A stretch of DNA of 64,000 nucleotides from Castellaniella defragrans (GCF_014203015.1 NZ_JACHIB010000003.1:106586-170585); one strand, 5' to 3'. Positions 32,192-41,746 are shown, numbered from the stretch's first letter. The notes: generated by a model from the sequence alone, not told the origin. Numbers and translations are program-made.

Positions 32192-34225
32192 ATGAAGAAG
32201 GAAACCTTGTGGGTGGCCGGGATCCCGGTCGCCCTGATGACGCTCGGCCTGCCGCGGGCCGCGCTGTCCCAGCCCGTGCGGGCGCTGACTCCCGTGGTCG
32301 TCACCGCGCCCGCCGCGGACGAACCCCTGGTGGTGCGGACCGATCCGAAGGCCCCGCGCCAGCCCGTCCCCGCCCATGACGGCGCGGATTTTCTCAAGAG
32401 CATCCCCGGCTTCTCCGTGATCCGCAAGGGCGGCACCGACGGCGATCCGGTGCTGCGCGGCTTTTCCGGCTCGCGCCTGGGCATCCTGCTCGACGGCCAG
32501 GAAATCTACGGCGGCTGCGGCGGACGCATGGACCCGCCCACGGCCTACGTCTATCCCGAATCCTACGACCGCGTCACCGTCCTCAAAGGGCCGCAGAGCG
32601 TGCGCTACGGCGCGGGCCAGTCGGCCGGCGTGGTGCTGTTCGAGCGCGAGGTCAAGCGCATGGAGTCGTTCGGCTGGAAGGCCGATGGCAGCCTGACCCT
32701 GGGCAGCTTCGGGCGCAACGACCAGATGGCCGACGTGCTGGTCGGCGGGCCGCAGGCGTACGTGCGCGCCGGGGGCACCCGCGCCCAGGCCGACGACTAC
32801 GAGGACGGCGACGGCAACCGCGTGCATTCCGAATACCTGCGCTGGAGCAGCCACGCCGCCATCGGGCTGACGCCGGACGACAAGACGCGCATCGAGCTGT
32901 CGGCCGCGGTCAGCGACGGCCGCGCCGCCTACGCCGACCGCGGCATGGACGGCTCGAAGTTCAAGCGCGAGAACGTGTCCCTGATGTTCGAGCGCAAGCG
33001 CATGGGCGGCCTGGTCAATGAAATCGAGGGGCGGGTCTACTACAACTACGTGGACCACGTGATGGACAACTACACCCTGCGTTCGCCCAGCACGAACAAG
33101 ATGGGCCAGAAGTCCTACATGGCCAGCAATCCGGACCGCCGCACCACGGGCGGGCGGCTGAGCACCACGCTGCGGCCGGCCGAATCCTGGGAAGTGGTCG
33201 TCGGAGCCGACGCCAAGCAGGACGTGCACCGCGCGCGCGGCAGCGGCATGCAGGCCTCGGCCGATGCGGCCGACGCCGCCTTCCTGGCGGCTTCGCGGGT
33301 GGAGGACATGCGCTTCGAGCAGCACGGCGTCTTCGGCGAAAGCACCTGGTTCCTCACCGAGGCGGACCGCGTGGTCGGCGGCCTGCGGGTCGACTGGATC
33401 GAGGCGCGCGACAAGCGCGCGCCCGCCAAGTCGGCCACCGCGGGGCGCGATAACGACCGCACCCTGACCAGCGGCTTCCTGCGCTACGAACGGGATTATG
33501 GCGACCACAGCACCTGGTACGCCGGGCTCGGCCATTCCGAGCGCTTCCCCGATTACTGGGAGCTGATGAAGGGCGGCGCCGACGGCGGCAACAGCGCCTT
33601 CCTGTCCACCAAGCCGGAAAAGCTCAACCAGCTGGACGTCGGCACGACCTGGCGCAGCGGCCCCTACACGCTGTCGGCCTCGGCCTTCTACAGCCGCGTG
33701 GACGACTACATCCTCATCGACTGGAACCGCAGCCTGACGCGCAACGTCGACGCCACGGTCATGGGCGGCGAGCTGGACGCCGCCTGGCAGTTCCACCCGT
33801 CCTGGCAGGGCGTGGCCAGCCTGTCCTACGTGTACGGCAAGAACCGCACCGACGGCACCGCGCTGGCGCAGCAGCCGCCGCTGGAGGCCCGCCTGGGCCT
33901 GAACTATGCCCAGGGGCCGTATTCCGCGGGCATCCTCTGGCGCCTGGTGGCCGCGCAGAACCGCTACGACGCGGGCATGGGCGGCATCGCCGGCAAGGAC
34001 CTCGGCGCCACCGGCGGCTTCGGCGTGCTGTCGCTCAATGCCGGCTGGCGGCCGGCCAAGAGCGTGCTGCTGACCGCCGGCGTGGACAACGTCCTGAACA
34101 AGACCTACGCCGAGCACCTGTCGAAGTCGGGGGTGGACATCCCCGGCAGCGTGTCCTTCGTGGACACCAGGCTCAACGAGCCGGGGCGGGTCTTCTGGCT
34201 GAAGGCGCAGATCGCGCTGGATTGA
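32192..34225 (+). CDS. TonB-dependent copper receptor (OprC/NosA-like)
   Basis: Outer-membrane transporter of 677 aa from ATG 32192, with a signal peptide ending around ALSQP. The TonB box region is TPVVVTAPA. The plug carries RGFSGSRLGILLDGQEIYGG and CGGRMDPPTAYVYPESYDRV, followed by VLKGPQSVRYGAGQSAG; this is diagnostic of the TonB-copper family that includes Pseudomonas OprC and NosA. The barrel ends with an aromatic-containing VFWLKAQIALD. Family members bring Cu into the periplasm, where NosZ and other copper enzymes are loaded. The DUF2946 gene upstream supports a copper role. Confidence 0.92.
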   Translation: MKKETLWVAGIPVALMTLGLPRAALSQPVRALTPVVVTAPAADEPLVVRTDPKAPRQPVPAHDGADFLKSIPGFSVIRKGGTDGDPVLRGFSGSRLGILLDGQEIYGGCGGRMDPPTAYVYPESYDRVTVLKGPQSVRYGAGQSAGVVLFEREVKRMESFGWKADGSLTLGSFGRNDQMADVLVGGPQAYVRAGGTRAQADDYEDGDGNRVHSEYLRWSSHAAIGLTPDDKTRIELSAAVSDGRAAYADRGMDGSKFKRENVSLMFERKRMGGLVNEIEGRVYYNYVDHVMDNYTLRSPSTNKMGQKSYMASNPDRRTTGGRLSTTLRPAESWEVVVGADAKQDVHRARGSGMQASADAADAAFLAASRVEDMRFEQHGVFGESTWFLTEADRVVGGLRVDWIEARDKRAPAKSATAGRDNDRTLTSGFLRYERDYGDHSTWYAGLGHSERFPDYWELMKGGADGGNSAFLSTKPEKLNQLDVGTTWRSGPYTLSASAFYSRVDDYILIDWNRSLTRNVDATVMGGELDAAWQFHPSWQGVASLSYVYGKNRTDGTALAQQPPLEARLGLNYAQGPYSAGILWRLVAAQNRYDAGMGGIAGKDLGATGGFGVLSLNAGWRPAKSVLLTAGVDNVLNKTYAEHLSKSGVDIPGSVSFVDTRLNEPGRVFWLKAQIALD

Positions 34226-34233
34226 CCGGGAGA

Positions 34234-34276
34234 GGCACCATCCCCGCCTGTTGCGCGGGGTACCGGGGATGGTGCC
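34234..34276 (+). terminator. Strong hairpin after the copper receptor gene
   Basis: A perfect 13-bp stem, GGCACCATCCCCG (34234-34246) with CGGGGATGGTGCC (34264-34276), eight bases after the receptor stop. No long T-run follows. Confidence 0.75.
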
Positions 34277-34387
34277 GGTTGCGGCGGCATCGTTCGCCTG
34301 GGATGGGGCGTCGTGTGTCGATGATGTCTCGGGGTTTCTCCCGATTCAAAATTTATTTTCCGTCAAGGCTTCTGATGTTATAACTAA

Positions 34388-34427
34388 CATGTCAGATCAA
34401 ATATATGCAGAAATCTATTCTGACATG
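34388..34427. promoter_or_regulatory. Inverted repeat upstream of the symporter gene
   Basis: CATGTCAGA (34388-34396) and TCTGACATG (34419-34427) form a perfect 9-bp inverted repeat with a 22-bp AT-rich centre. It lies 48-87 bp before the symporter ATG. It could be a GntR operator, given the GntR gene in the operon, or an mRNA hairpin; it also overlaps the start of a short leader frame. Confidence 0.55.
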
Positions 34428-34478
34428 GCGACTGCCGGATCGGCAGCGTACCCTCGAGGACAAGGAGCGAGACAATGA
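34389..34478 (+). CDS. Possible 29-aa leader peptide before the symporter
   Basis: A short frame starts at ATG 34389 (MSDQIYAEIYSDM) and ends at TGA 34476-34478, so its stop overlaps the symporter ATG at 34475 in an ATGA. Its start lies in the left arm of the inverted repeat. No Shine-Dalgarno precedes it. It could be a coupled leader peptide or chance. Confidence 0.3.
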   Translation: MSDQIYAEIYSDMATAGSAAYPRGQGARQ

Positions 34479-35782
34479 AGCGTTTTCACAGGACTTTGTT
34501 TGGACAGGTGGTGATCGCCCTGGTGCTGGGGATCATCGTGGGCGTGGCGTGGCCGGAATTCGCAACGTCGCTCAAACCGCTGGGCGACGGCTTCATCAAG
34601 CTGATCAAGATGATCATCGCGCCGCTGGTCTTCTGCGTAGTGGTGCACGGCATCTGCGGCACCAGCGACATCCGCAAGGTGGGCCGCGTCGGGGTCAAGG
34701 CCCTGGTGTATTTCGAGGTCGTGACGACCTTCGCGCTGGCCCTGGGGATCGCGCTGGCCTACCTGTTCACGCCCGGGCACGGCATGCACGTCGATCCGGG
34801 CACGCTGGATGCCAGCGCCCTGTCCGCCTACACGTCGCGCGTGGGCGGCGCCACCGATACGGTCGGCTTCCTGATGCGTATCATTCCGACTACGCTCGTC
34901 GATGCGTTCGCCTCGGGCGACATCCTGCAGGTACTGTTGATCTCCATCCTGTTCGGCGTCGCGGTGGCCCTGCTGGGAGAACGCGGCCGTCCCGTGGTCC
35001 ATCTGGTCGACTGCCTATCGCATGTGTTCTTCAAGATCATCGGTTTCATCGTCAAGCTGGCCCCGCTGGGCGTGCTGGGGGCGATCGCCTTCACGGTCGG
35101 GAAATACGGCGTGGGCACGTTGGGATCGCTGGGGCTGCTGGTAGCCCTGTTCTACGTGACCTGCGTGATCTTCGTGCTGGTCGTGCTGGGCATCATCCTG
35201 CGTCTGGCGGGTTTCAACATCCTGAAGCTGCTGCGCTACCTGAGGGAGGAACTGCTGGTGGTGCTGGGCACGGCCTCTTCCGACGCAGTCCTGCCGCAAG
35301 TCATGCGCAAGCTGGAACTCATGGGGGTACGCGGCTCGACCGTCGGTCTGGTCGTGCCGACCGGCTACTCGTTCAACCTGGACGGCTTCTCGATCTACCT
35401 GACGCTGGCCGCCGTCTTCATCGCCCAGGCGACGGACACGCCGCTGGAATTCTCTCACCTGCTGCTGATCCTGGGCGTGTCTCTCCTGACATCCAAGGGG
35501 GCCCATGGCGTGCCCGGTTCGGCCATCGTGATCCTGGCGGCCACGCTCAGCGTCATCCCCGACATTCCCGCGATCGGCCTGGTGCTGGTGCTGTCGGTGG
35601 ACTGGTTCATGGGCATGGCGCGCGCGCTCACCAACATGATCGGCAATTGCGTGGGCACCGTCGTCATCGGCGCCTGGGAAGGCGACGTGGACCGTCAGCG
35701 TGCCCACGACGTGCTGGATGGCAGGATCGAGGTGGATCTGCGCGATGCCGAGGACGCGGCTTCAGCCCCAGGACAGGCGTGA
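34475..35782 (+). CDS. Dicarboxylate/amino acid:cation symporter (DAACS family)
   Basis: Inner-membrane secondary transporter of 435 aa, related to DctA/GltP, driven by Na+ or H+. Eight transmembrane segments and two re-entrant loops are expected. The signatures are MIIAPLVFCVVVHGICGT at about 49, GTASSDAVLPQVMRKLELMG (first hairpin, with the SS motif) at about 264, VPTGYSFNLDGFSIYLTLAA at about 291, and the Asp/Asn helix NMIGNCVGTVVI at about 387. It shares a TGATG overlap with the GntR gene, so substrate-responsive control is likely. The exact substrate (C4-dicarboxylate or amino acid) is uncertain. Confidence 0.9.
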   Translation: MKRFHRTLFGQVVIALVLGIIVGVAWPEFATSLKPLGDGFIKLIKMIIAPLVFCVVVHGICGTSDIRKVGRVGVKALVYFEVVTTFALALGIALAYLFTPGHGMHVDPGTLDASALSAYTSRVGGATDTVGFLMRIIPTTLVDAFASGDILQVLLISILFGVAVALLGERGRPVVHLVDCLSHVFFKIIGFIVKLAPLGVLGAIAFTVGKYGVGTLGSLGLLVALFYVTCVIFVLVVLGIILRLAGFNILKLLRYLREELLVVLGTASSDAVLPQVMRKLELMGVRGSTVGLVVPTGYSFNLDGFSIYLTLAAVFIAQATDTPLEFSHLLLILGVSLLTSKGAHGVPGSAIVILAATLSVIPDIPAIGLVLVLSVDWFMGMARALTNMIGNCVGTVVIGAWEGDVDRQRAHDVLDGRIEVDLRDAEDAASAPGQA

Positions 35783-36444
35783 TGGCGCAGGACATGCTGC
35801 TGGCCGACCAGTCCTTCCTGGCCTTCCGGGACCTGCTGTTCCGGGGCGAAGTCCGGGCCGGCCAGCTGGTCTCGATCGCGGAGCTGGTGGAAAAGACCGG
35901 CTTTCCGCTGGCGCCCGTGCGCGAAGCCGTGAAGCACGCCGAATCCGCCGGCCTGGTGCGGATCCTGCCCAAACGCGGGGTGCTGGTCATCGAGCCCACG
36001 CCCGACACGATCCGGTCCTGTTTCCACCTGCGCTGCATGCTCGACCAGGAAGGCGCCCGGGTCCTGGCCGCCCGGCTGGGCGAGGCGCCGATGCAGGCCC
36101 TGCGCGAGGAGCATGCCGCCGTCAGGGACCAGGCGTTCGGCGGCATCACGCCCGAACTCCAGCAATGGGCCATGGCGGTCGACTGGAAACTGCATCTGGC
36201 GCTGGCCGGGGCGTTGGGCAACCCGCTGGCGGCGGGTGTCTACGCCAGCAACCATGACCGCATCACCGTGCTGCAGCAGTCGCGCCGGCTGCTGCCCGAG
36301 CGCATCATTCCCGCCATGGACGAGCACCTGCGGATCATCGACGCCGTGCTGGCCGGACGCGAGGAAGACGCCATGCGGGCCGTGCGCGCCCATTTGTCGG
36401 GCACCCTGCGCTGGTGGGGCATCGGGCTGTACGAAGAAGGCTGA
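35782..36444 (+). CDS. GntR-family regulator (FadR/FCD type)
   Basis: Regulator of 220 aa. The start ATG 35782 overlaps the symporter stop. Residues 12-75 are the winged HTH (LVSIAELVEKTGFPLAPVREAV, then LPKRGVLVIEPT). Residues 85-210 are the all-helical FCD ligand domain, with HLRCMLDQEGARVLA, a metal-type HLALAGALGNPL, and DEHLRIIDAVLAGREEDAMRAVRAHL as the final helices. Its His/Asp pattern suggests a metal-bound carboxylate ligand. It probably controls its own operon at the inverted repeat near 34388-34427. Confidence 0.88.
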   Translation: MAQDMLLADQSFLAFRDLLFRGEVRAGQLVSIAELVEKTGFPLAPVREAVKHAESAGLVRILPKRGVLVIEPTPDTIRSCFHLRCMLDQEGARVLAARLGEAPMQALREEHAAVRDQAFGGITPELQQWAMAVDWKLHLALAGALGNPLAAGVYASNHDRITVLQQSRRLLPERIIPAMDEHLRIIDAVLAGREEDAMRAVRAHLSGTLRWWGIGLYEEG

Positions 36445-36569
36445 CCCCGTCCGGGCGGACCGCCCGCTGTCCGTGCCGCGATCCGGATTGGACCGGGCTG
36501 GATTGGACCGGGCTTGCCGATGGGGTGCCGGCCCGTTACATTGGTCTGCACGTTCCACGAGCAGCGTCC

Positions 36570-39413
36570 ATGACCATCCATCCGGCCCATCTGGCGGAAT
36601 CCCGCCGCGCCTTCGGCGCCGCCAGCGCGCTGCTGGTGATCCTGATCGTGGTCACGACCCTGCGCCTGCCGGCCGCTGCCAGCGACGTCAGCAATTTCCT
36701 GCCGCTGCACATGGCGCTGGAGACGCTGTCCATCGTGGTGGCCTCGCTCATCTTCGGGCTCATCTGGAGCTCGCGGCACGAAAAGCTGCCGGCCAACCTC
36801 CTGTGGGTGGCCAGCGCCTTCCTGGCGGTGGCGCTGCTGGATTTCCTGCACGTGCTCACCCTGCCGGGCATGCCGGACTTCATCGTGCCCGGCTCCACCG
36901 CGCGCAGCACCGGCTTCTGGCTCGCGGCCCGGCTGGTCGGCGCCCTGGGCCTGCTGGCCGCGGTCTGGCTGCCCTGGCGGACGCGTCCGGCCCGCATGCC
37001 CCTGAGCGGCTGGCAGCTGATCGGTCTGCTGCTGGTTTTCGGCGTGACGGTCCTGCTGTTCCGCGCCCCGGCGTGGCTGCCGGCCACCTACATTCCCGGC
37101 TGGGGCCCCACCGGCTTCACGGTGGGCGCCGAATACACGATCGTCGCGCTCAACCTGCTGGCCGCCGCCCGGCTGCTGTGGCTCATGCGCGGCCCCCGCC
37201 GCTTCAACGCCGGCGCGCTGTTCGCGGCCGCCTGCATCATGGCCCAGAGCGAATTCTTCCTGACGCGCTACATGGGCGTCATGGACGTCTACAACCTGTT
37301 CGGGCATCTCTACAAGGTGCTGGCCTATCTCTACCTGTACCGCGCCGTCTTTGTGGAAACCGTCCAGCATCCCTACGCCCTGCTGGAAGAATCCCGGCGG
37401 CGCCTGCAGGCCACCCTGGAGGCCCTGCCCGACCTGGTGGTCGAGATGGACGCGCGGGGCCGCTACCTCGCCGTGCATGCCGCCCAGGCCCTGGAAATGT
37501 CGCGGCGCGGATCCAGCCTGAAAGGCCGGCTGGTCGAGGACATCCTGCCGCCGCAGGCCGCCGGCACGGTGCTCGCGGCGCTGGCGGAGGCGGGCCGGCA
37601 GGGCGTGTCGCGCGGCCGCACCGTCAGCCTGCGGCTCGGCCGGGACCTCCGCTGGTTCGAGCTGTCCGTGGCGCGCAAGCCGGCCCGGCCGGGCGGCATC
37701 GACCGCTACGTCGTGATCGCGCGGGACGTCACGCAGCGGCACGAGAACGAACAGATGCTGCGCAAGTTTTCCCTGGCGGTGGCGCAGAGCCCGGTGTCCA
37801 TCATGATCCTGGACACCGACTACCGCATCGAGTACGTCAACGAGGCCTACAGCCGCCTGAGCGGCTATACCGGCCAGGAACTGCTGGGGCGCAGCCCCAC
37901 CGAACTCTGGTCGCCGCGGATGGCGGAGTCGGTCCAGCCCGCCATCCGGGCCCGGATCGCCCGGGGCGAGCCCTGGAAGGGCGAACTGGTCAGCCTCGAC
38001 AAGGCCGGCCGGGAATTCACGGAATCCGTGCTCATCTACCCGGTGCGCAACGCCGACGGGAAGGTCACCAACTACCTGTCGCTCAAGGAAAACATCACCG
38101 AAAAGAAGCAGGCCGCCGCCCGCATCCAGCAGCTGTCGCACTACGACCAGCTCACCGGCCTGCCCAATCGCATGCTGCTGCACGAGCATTTCCAGTACGC
38201 CAGCCAGCAGTTCCGCGCGCTGGCCGTCCTGTGGATCGACCTGGACCGCTTCAAGGACATCAACGATTCGCTGGGCCACCGGGCGGGCGACGCGCTGCTG
38301 CAGGAAATGGCCCACCGGCTGCGCACGGCCCTGCGGGCGCAGGACATCCTCTCGCGCCTGTCGGGCGACGATTTCCTGGCCATCCTGCCCGGCGCCGGCC
38401 AGCAGGAAGCCGCCCGGGGCGCGCAGGCGCTGCTGGACGCCGTGGCGCTGCCGCTGCGGCTGGACGGCCAGGAAACCTTCGTGACGGCCTCCGTCGGCAT
38501 CGCGCTGTATCCCTCCGATGCCGATCAGCTCGACATCCTGCTCAAGCACGCCGAGACCGCCATGTACCGGGTCAAGTCCGACGGGCGCAACGGCAGTTGC
38601 TTCTTCACGCCCGAGATGCAGGCCCGCTCCGCACGCCTGATCGCGCTGGGCCATGCCCTGAAGCAGGCGCAGCAGCGGGGCGAACTGCGGCTGGTCTACC
38701 AGCCGCAGCTGCGCCTGTCCGAACACCGCATCTTCGGCGCGGAAGCTCTGCTGCGCTGGGATTCCCCCCAATGGGGGGCGGTCAGCCCGGCCGAGTTCAT
38801 CCCGATCGCCGAGTCGTCCGGCCTGATCCTGTCCATCGGGGACTGGGTGCTGCGCACCGCCTTGCGGCAGGTCCGGCACTGGCTGGACCGCGGCCTGCCG
38901 GATCTGGTCGTGGCGGTGAACCTCTCGGCGGTGCAGTTCGACCAGCCCGACCTGCCCGACCGGATCAGCCGGATGCTGGACGAGGCGGGCGTGCCGCCGC
39001 ATTGCCTGGAGCTGGAACTGACCGAGGCGGCCGCCATGAAGACCCCGGAGACCGCCGCACAGAAGATCCAGGACCTCCACCAGCGCGGCATCCGCCTGGC
39101 GATCGACGACTTCGGCACGGGCTATTCCTCGCTCAGCTACCTCAAGCGCTTCAAGATCCACAAGCTCAAGATCGACCAGAGCTTCGTGCGCGACATTGAT
39201 TCCGACGTGGACGACCAGGCGATCGCCTCGGCCATCATCCAGATGGCCCGCAGCCTGAGCATGAGCACCATCGCCGAAGGCGTGGAGACGGCCGAGCAGC
39301 TGGCCTTCCTGCGGGCCAGCGGCTGCGACGACATCCAGGGCTACCATTTCAGCCGGCCGCTGGAGCCCGACGCCTTCGAGCACTTCGTCCTGCGCGGCGT
39401 GGGGGAGTCCTAA
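36570..39413 (+). CDS. Membrane PAS-GGDEF-EAL protein (c-di-GMP phosphodiesterase likely)
   Basis: Protein of 947 aa from ATG 36570. Residues 10-265 are seven or so hydrophobic segments resembling a MASE3-type sensor. Two PAS-like modules follow (about 278-390 and 400-515). The GGDEF domain (about 525-680) has the altered active-site loop SGDDF, with DLDRFKDINDSLGHRAGD preserved. The EAL domain (about 700-940) is intact: EALLRW, NLSAVQF, ELTEAAA, IDDFGTGYSSLSYLKRF, KIDQSFVRD and AEGVET. I infer that it mainly degrades c-di-GMP. Its stop overlaps the convergent ovoA stop by four bases. Confidence 0.9.
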   Translation: MTIHPAHLAESRRAFGAASALLVILIVVTTLRLPAAASDVSNFLPLHMALETLSIVVASLIFGLIWSSRHEKLPANLLWVASAFLAVALLDFLHVLTLPGMPDFIVPGSTARSTGFWLAARLVGALGLLAAVWLPWRTRPARMPLSGWQLIGLLLVFGVTVLLFRAPAWLPATYIPGWGPTGFTVGAEYTIVALNLLAAARLLWLMRGPRRFNAGALFAAACIMAQSEFFLTRYMGVMDVYNLFGHLYKVLAYLYLYRAVFVETVQHPYALLEESRRRLQATLEALPDLVVEMDARGRYLAVHAAQALEMSRRGSSLKGRLVEDILPPQAAGTVLAALAEAGRQGVSRGRTVSLRLGRDLRWFELSVARKPARPGGIDRYVVIARDVTQRHENEQMLRKFSLAVAQSPVSIMILDTDYRIEYVNEAYSRLSGYTGQELLGRSPTELWSPRMAESVQPAIRARIARGEPWKGELVSLDKAGREFTESVLIYPVRNADGKVTNYLSLKENITEKKQAAARIQQLSHYDQLTGLPNRMLLHEHFQYASQQFRALAVLWIDLDRFKDINDSLGHRAGDALLQEMAHRLRTALRAQDILSRLSGDDFLAILPGAGQQEAARGAQALLDAVALPLRLDGQETFVTASVGIALYPSDADQLDILLKHAETAMYRVKSDGRNGSCFFTPEMQARSARLIALGHALKQAQQRGELRLVYQPQLRLSEHRIFGAEALLRWDSPQWGAVSPAEFIPIAESSGLILSIGDWVLRTALRQVRHWLDRGLPDLVVAVNLSAVQFDQPDLPDRISRMLDEAGVPPHCLELELTEAAAMKTPETAAQKIQDLHQRGIRLAIDDFGTGYSSLSYLKRFKIHKLKIDQSFVRDIDSDVDDQAIASAIIQMARSLSMSTIAEGVETAEQLAFLRASGCDDIQGYHFSRPLEPDAFEHFVLRGVGES

Positions 39414-41557
39414 CGCCGTTCCCAGATCGTCAGTTCCGACAGCGTGTGCTGGAACTTGCGCCGCGTCTCGCGGATGACGAAGGGCACGTCCTCGGGGGCG
39501 CCCAGCAGCTGGAAATGCGGCGCCAGGTGGTCCTTCAGGCCGTCCAGCGTGGTGTAGTTCTCCGCGTCCTTCTTGAAGCCGCCCAGCCAGGCGGCGCGCG
39601 GCGTGTGTTCCTCCAGCCAGGTGTAGGGCGAGGCGATCAGCAGCAGGCCGCCCGGCACGATGCGCTCGTGGATCTGGTCCAGGAACCGCGCCGGATCGTA
39701 CAGGCGGTCGATCAGGTTGGCCGCCAGGACCAGGTCGTAGTCCGTGAACTGCGGCTTCAGGTTGCAGGCGTCGCCCTGGAAGAACTCCACCCGCTCGACG
39801 GCCTCGCCCAGGCCCAGCTCGGCCAGCGTGCGGGTCTTGTAGGACACCAGCTCGCCCTCGTCGGCCAGGGTGTAGCGCAGCTGGCCCGACTGGATCAGCT
39901 GCACGCCCTGGTTGATGAAGCGGGCCGAGAAGTCCACCCCGGTGACCCGCTCGAAGGCGCGGGCCAGCTCGAAGGTGGCCCGCCCGGAGGCGCAGCCCAG
40001 GTCCAGCGCGCGGCGGCGCGGGCGTTCGCCCATGGCCTCGATGGCCCGCCGCGCCAGGGCCTGCGGGAAGCTGGGCACGCCGAAATACGAGTCGCCGTAG
40101 TGGAATTCGGCGTATTCGGACATCAGCTTGTCGGTTTCGTAGTAGGCGGCCGGGGCCTCGGCGGGCGCGTGGGACACCACGTAGCGGAAGCCCGCGTGCT
40201 GGAAGAAATGCCGCCGGAAAGCGTAGCGCGAGGCGCGCACGGCCTCGTTGCCGCAGGAGATCCAGGAACCGCCCTTGATGAGGTTGTGGCGCCCGTCGAA
40301 GGTCGGCGTCGTGAAATCGTCGTAGATCGGGTGGACGTCGAAGCCGTCGAACGGGTAGGTGGGGGTCTCGGTCCATTGCCAGACGTTGCCCACCACGTCG
40401 TACCAGTCGCCTTGGCGCCAGGTATCCACCGGGCAGGACGAAGCGCCGTGGTCCAGGTGCAGGTTGGCGGCGCAGGGCTGGTCGTCGGGGTCGCGCAGGC
40501 CGGCGGCGTCGTACAGCCGGTACCATTCGTCCTCGGTGGGCAGGCGCACCGGCTGGCCGGTCTCGGCCGCCATCCAGTTGCAGAAGGCCTTGGCCTCCAG
40601 GTAGTTGACCTCGACTGGCCAGGACCAGGGCATGGGGATTTCCTCGGTCATCAGGCGCAGGAACCAGCCCTGCGTCTTCTTGACCCAGAAGGTCGGGTGC
40701 TCCGCCTGGCTGTAGTCCAGCCACTGGCGGCCTTCCTCGGTCCAGTCGCGGTGGCTGCGGTAGCCGCCCGCCTCGACGAAGGCCAGATATTCGCGGTTGC
40801 TGACCAGGTAGCGCCCGGCCTCGAAGGACTCGACCTGGGCGACGTGGCTGCCGTATTCGTTGTCCCAGCCGTATTGCGGGTCGTCGAAGGCCTTGCCCAC
40901 GCGCACCGTGCCGGCGGACACGCGCACCAGCTCGTTGGCGGGCGGCTCGCCGCCGGCGTCGGGCAGGGGCGCCCATCCGGGTGCGGAGCGCACGTATTTC
41001 AGCGCGTGCTGGCGGATCAGGACCGAGGACGTCTCCAGGTGGATGCGCTCGTGCTCGACGCCCATGACGATGGCCCACCAGGGGTTCTGCCAGCCGATGG
41101 GGGACTGCAGCGGGGCGTGGTCGATCAGGTCCAGGACCAGCGCGCGCACGCGGCCGCGGTAGGCGCGGACCTCGGCCACGGAGGGCCAGTCGTAGTGGGC
41201 GTCGTTCAGGTCGTCCCAGCTCATTTCGTCCACGCCGACGGCGAAGACCGACTCCAGCCGGTGGTCCAGGCGCCGGTCGATCAGGCGCGTGAGCATCAGC
41301 TTGTTGACGAAGAAGGTCGCGGTATGGCCGAAATAGAAGATCAGCGGATGGCGCAGGGGAATCGGTTTGACGAAATAGGCTTCGTCGCCGGCCAGGCACT
41401 GGAACAGGGACTCGTAGCGGTCGAAGGTGTCCAGGAAATAGCGCCGGATGGCGGCGCGCAGGCGGCCCGTGTCCGGCTCGGACAGGTCGGGCGTGCGCAT
41501 GAAGGGCGCGGCGGAGGCGTCTACGGCGGGGGGCAGGGGCGCGGCGGTGGAGGGCAT
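39410..41557 (-). CDS. ovoA: 5-histidylcysteine sulfoxide synthase OvoA (ovothiol biosynthesis)
   Basis: Iron enzyme of about 715 aa that joins cysteine to the C5 of histidine using O2; the C-terminal methyltransferase domain is linked to N-methylation of the thiohistidine. I favour ATG 41557, with AGGA eight bases upstream, over ATG 41590. A DinB-like N-terminus holds the iron site, with FGHTATFF and EHERIHLETS (HxxxHxE). The central FGE-sulfatase domain (about 215-440) includes RLPTEDEWYRLYD and the end motif GFRYVVSHAP. The SAM methyltransferase domain (about 480-700) starts ALDLGCASGRATFEL. The C-S lyase OvoB is not in the window. Confidence 0.9.
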   Translation of the reverse strand: MPSTAAPLPPAVDASAAPFMRTPDLSEPDTGRLRAAIRRYFLDTFDRYESLFQCLAGDEAYFVKPIPLRHPLIFYFGHTATFFVNKLMLTRLIDRRLDHRLESVFAVGVDEMSWDDLNDAHYDWPSVAEVRAYRGRVRALVLDLIDHAPLQSPIGWQNPWWAIVMGVEHERIHLETSSVLIRQHALKYVRSAPGWAPLPDAGGEPPANELVRVSAGTVRVGKAFDDPQYGWDNEYGSHVAQVESFEAGRYLVSNREYLAFVEAGGYRSHRDWTEEGRQWLDYSQAEHPTFWVKKTQGWFLRLMTEEIPMPWSWPVEVNYLEAKAFCNWMAAETGQPVRLPTEDEWYRLYDAAGLRDPDDQPCAANLHLDHGASSCPVDTWRQGDWYDVVGNVWQWTETPTYPFDGFDVHPIYDDFTTPTFDGRHNLIKGGSWISCGNEAVRASRYAFRRHFFQHAGFRYVVSHAPAEAPAAYYETDKLMSEYAEFHYGDSYFGVPSFPQALARRAIEAMGERPRRRALDLGCASGRATFELARAFERVTGVDFSARFINQGVQLIQSGQLRYTLADEGELVSYKTRTLAELGLGEAVERVEFFQGDACNLKPQFTDYDLVLAANLIDRLYDPARFLDQIHERIVPGGLLLIASPYTWLEEHTPRAAWLGGFKKDAENYTTLDGLKDHLAPHFQLLGAPEDVPFVIRETRRKFQHTLSELTIWERR

Positions 41558-41627
41558 ATCGGATTCCTGGCGGATGCGGTCTTGCGGCATGCGAAGTGAA
41601 CTATTTAGACTACCACGGTCCCGCGGC

Positions 41628-41655
41628 GCGGGGCGCGGGGCGCGGGGCGCGGGGC
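41628..41655. repeat. 7-bp tandem repeat (GCGGGGC), four copies
   Basis: Four contiguous GCGGGGC units in the gap between ovoA and the flavin reductase gene. It is followed by GATCGGG/GCATCGATC-type partial repeats to 41745. No gene is seen between 41558 and 41746. Confidence 0.8.
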
Positions 41656-41746
41656 GCAGCCTCGATCGGGGGCTTTGGCCCGCCCCTCGATCTGAGCATC
41701 GATCCGGGCATCGATCGGGACCTTGGCCGCGGCCCCGGCCGCGGCC

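Noticed and set aside
36240..41399. 1719-aa minus-strand open frame
   Set aside because: It overlies the GGDEF/EAL gene and, in another frame, ovoA; no family motifs, Arg/Gly/Gln-rich translation.
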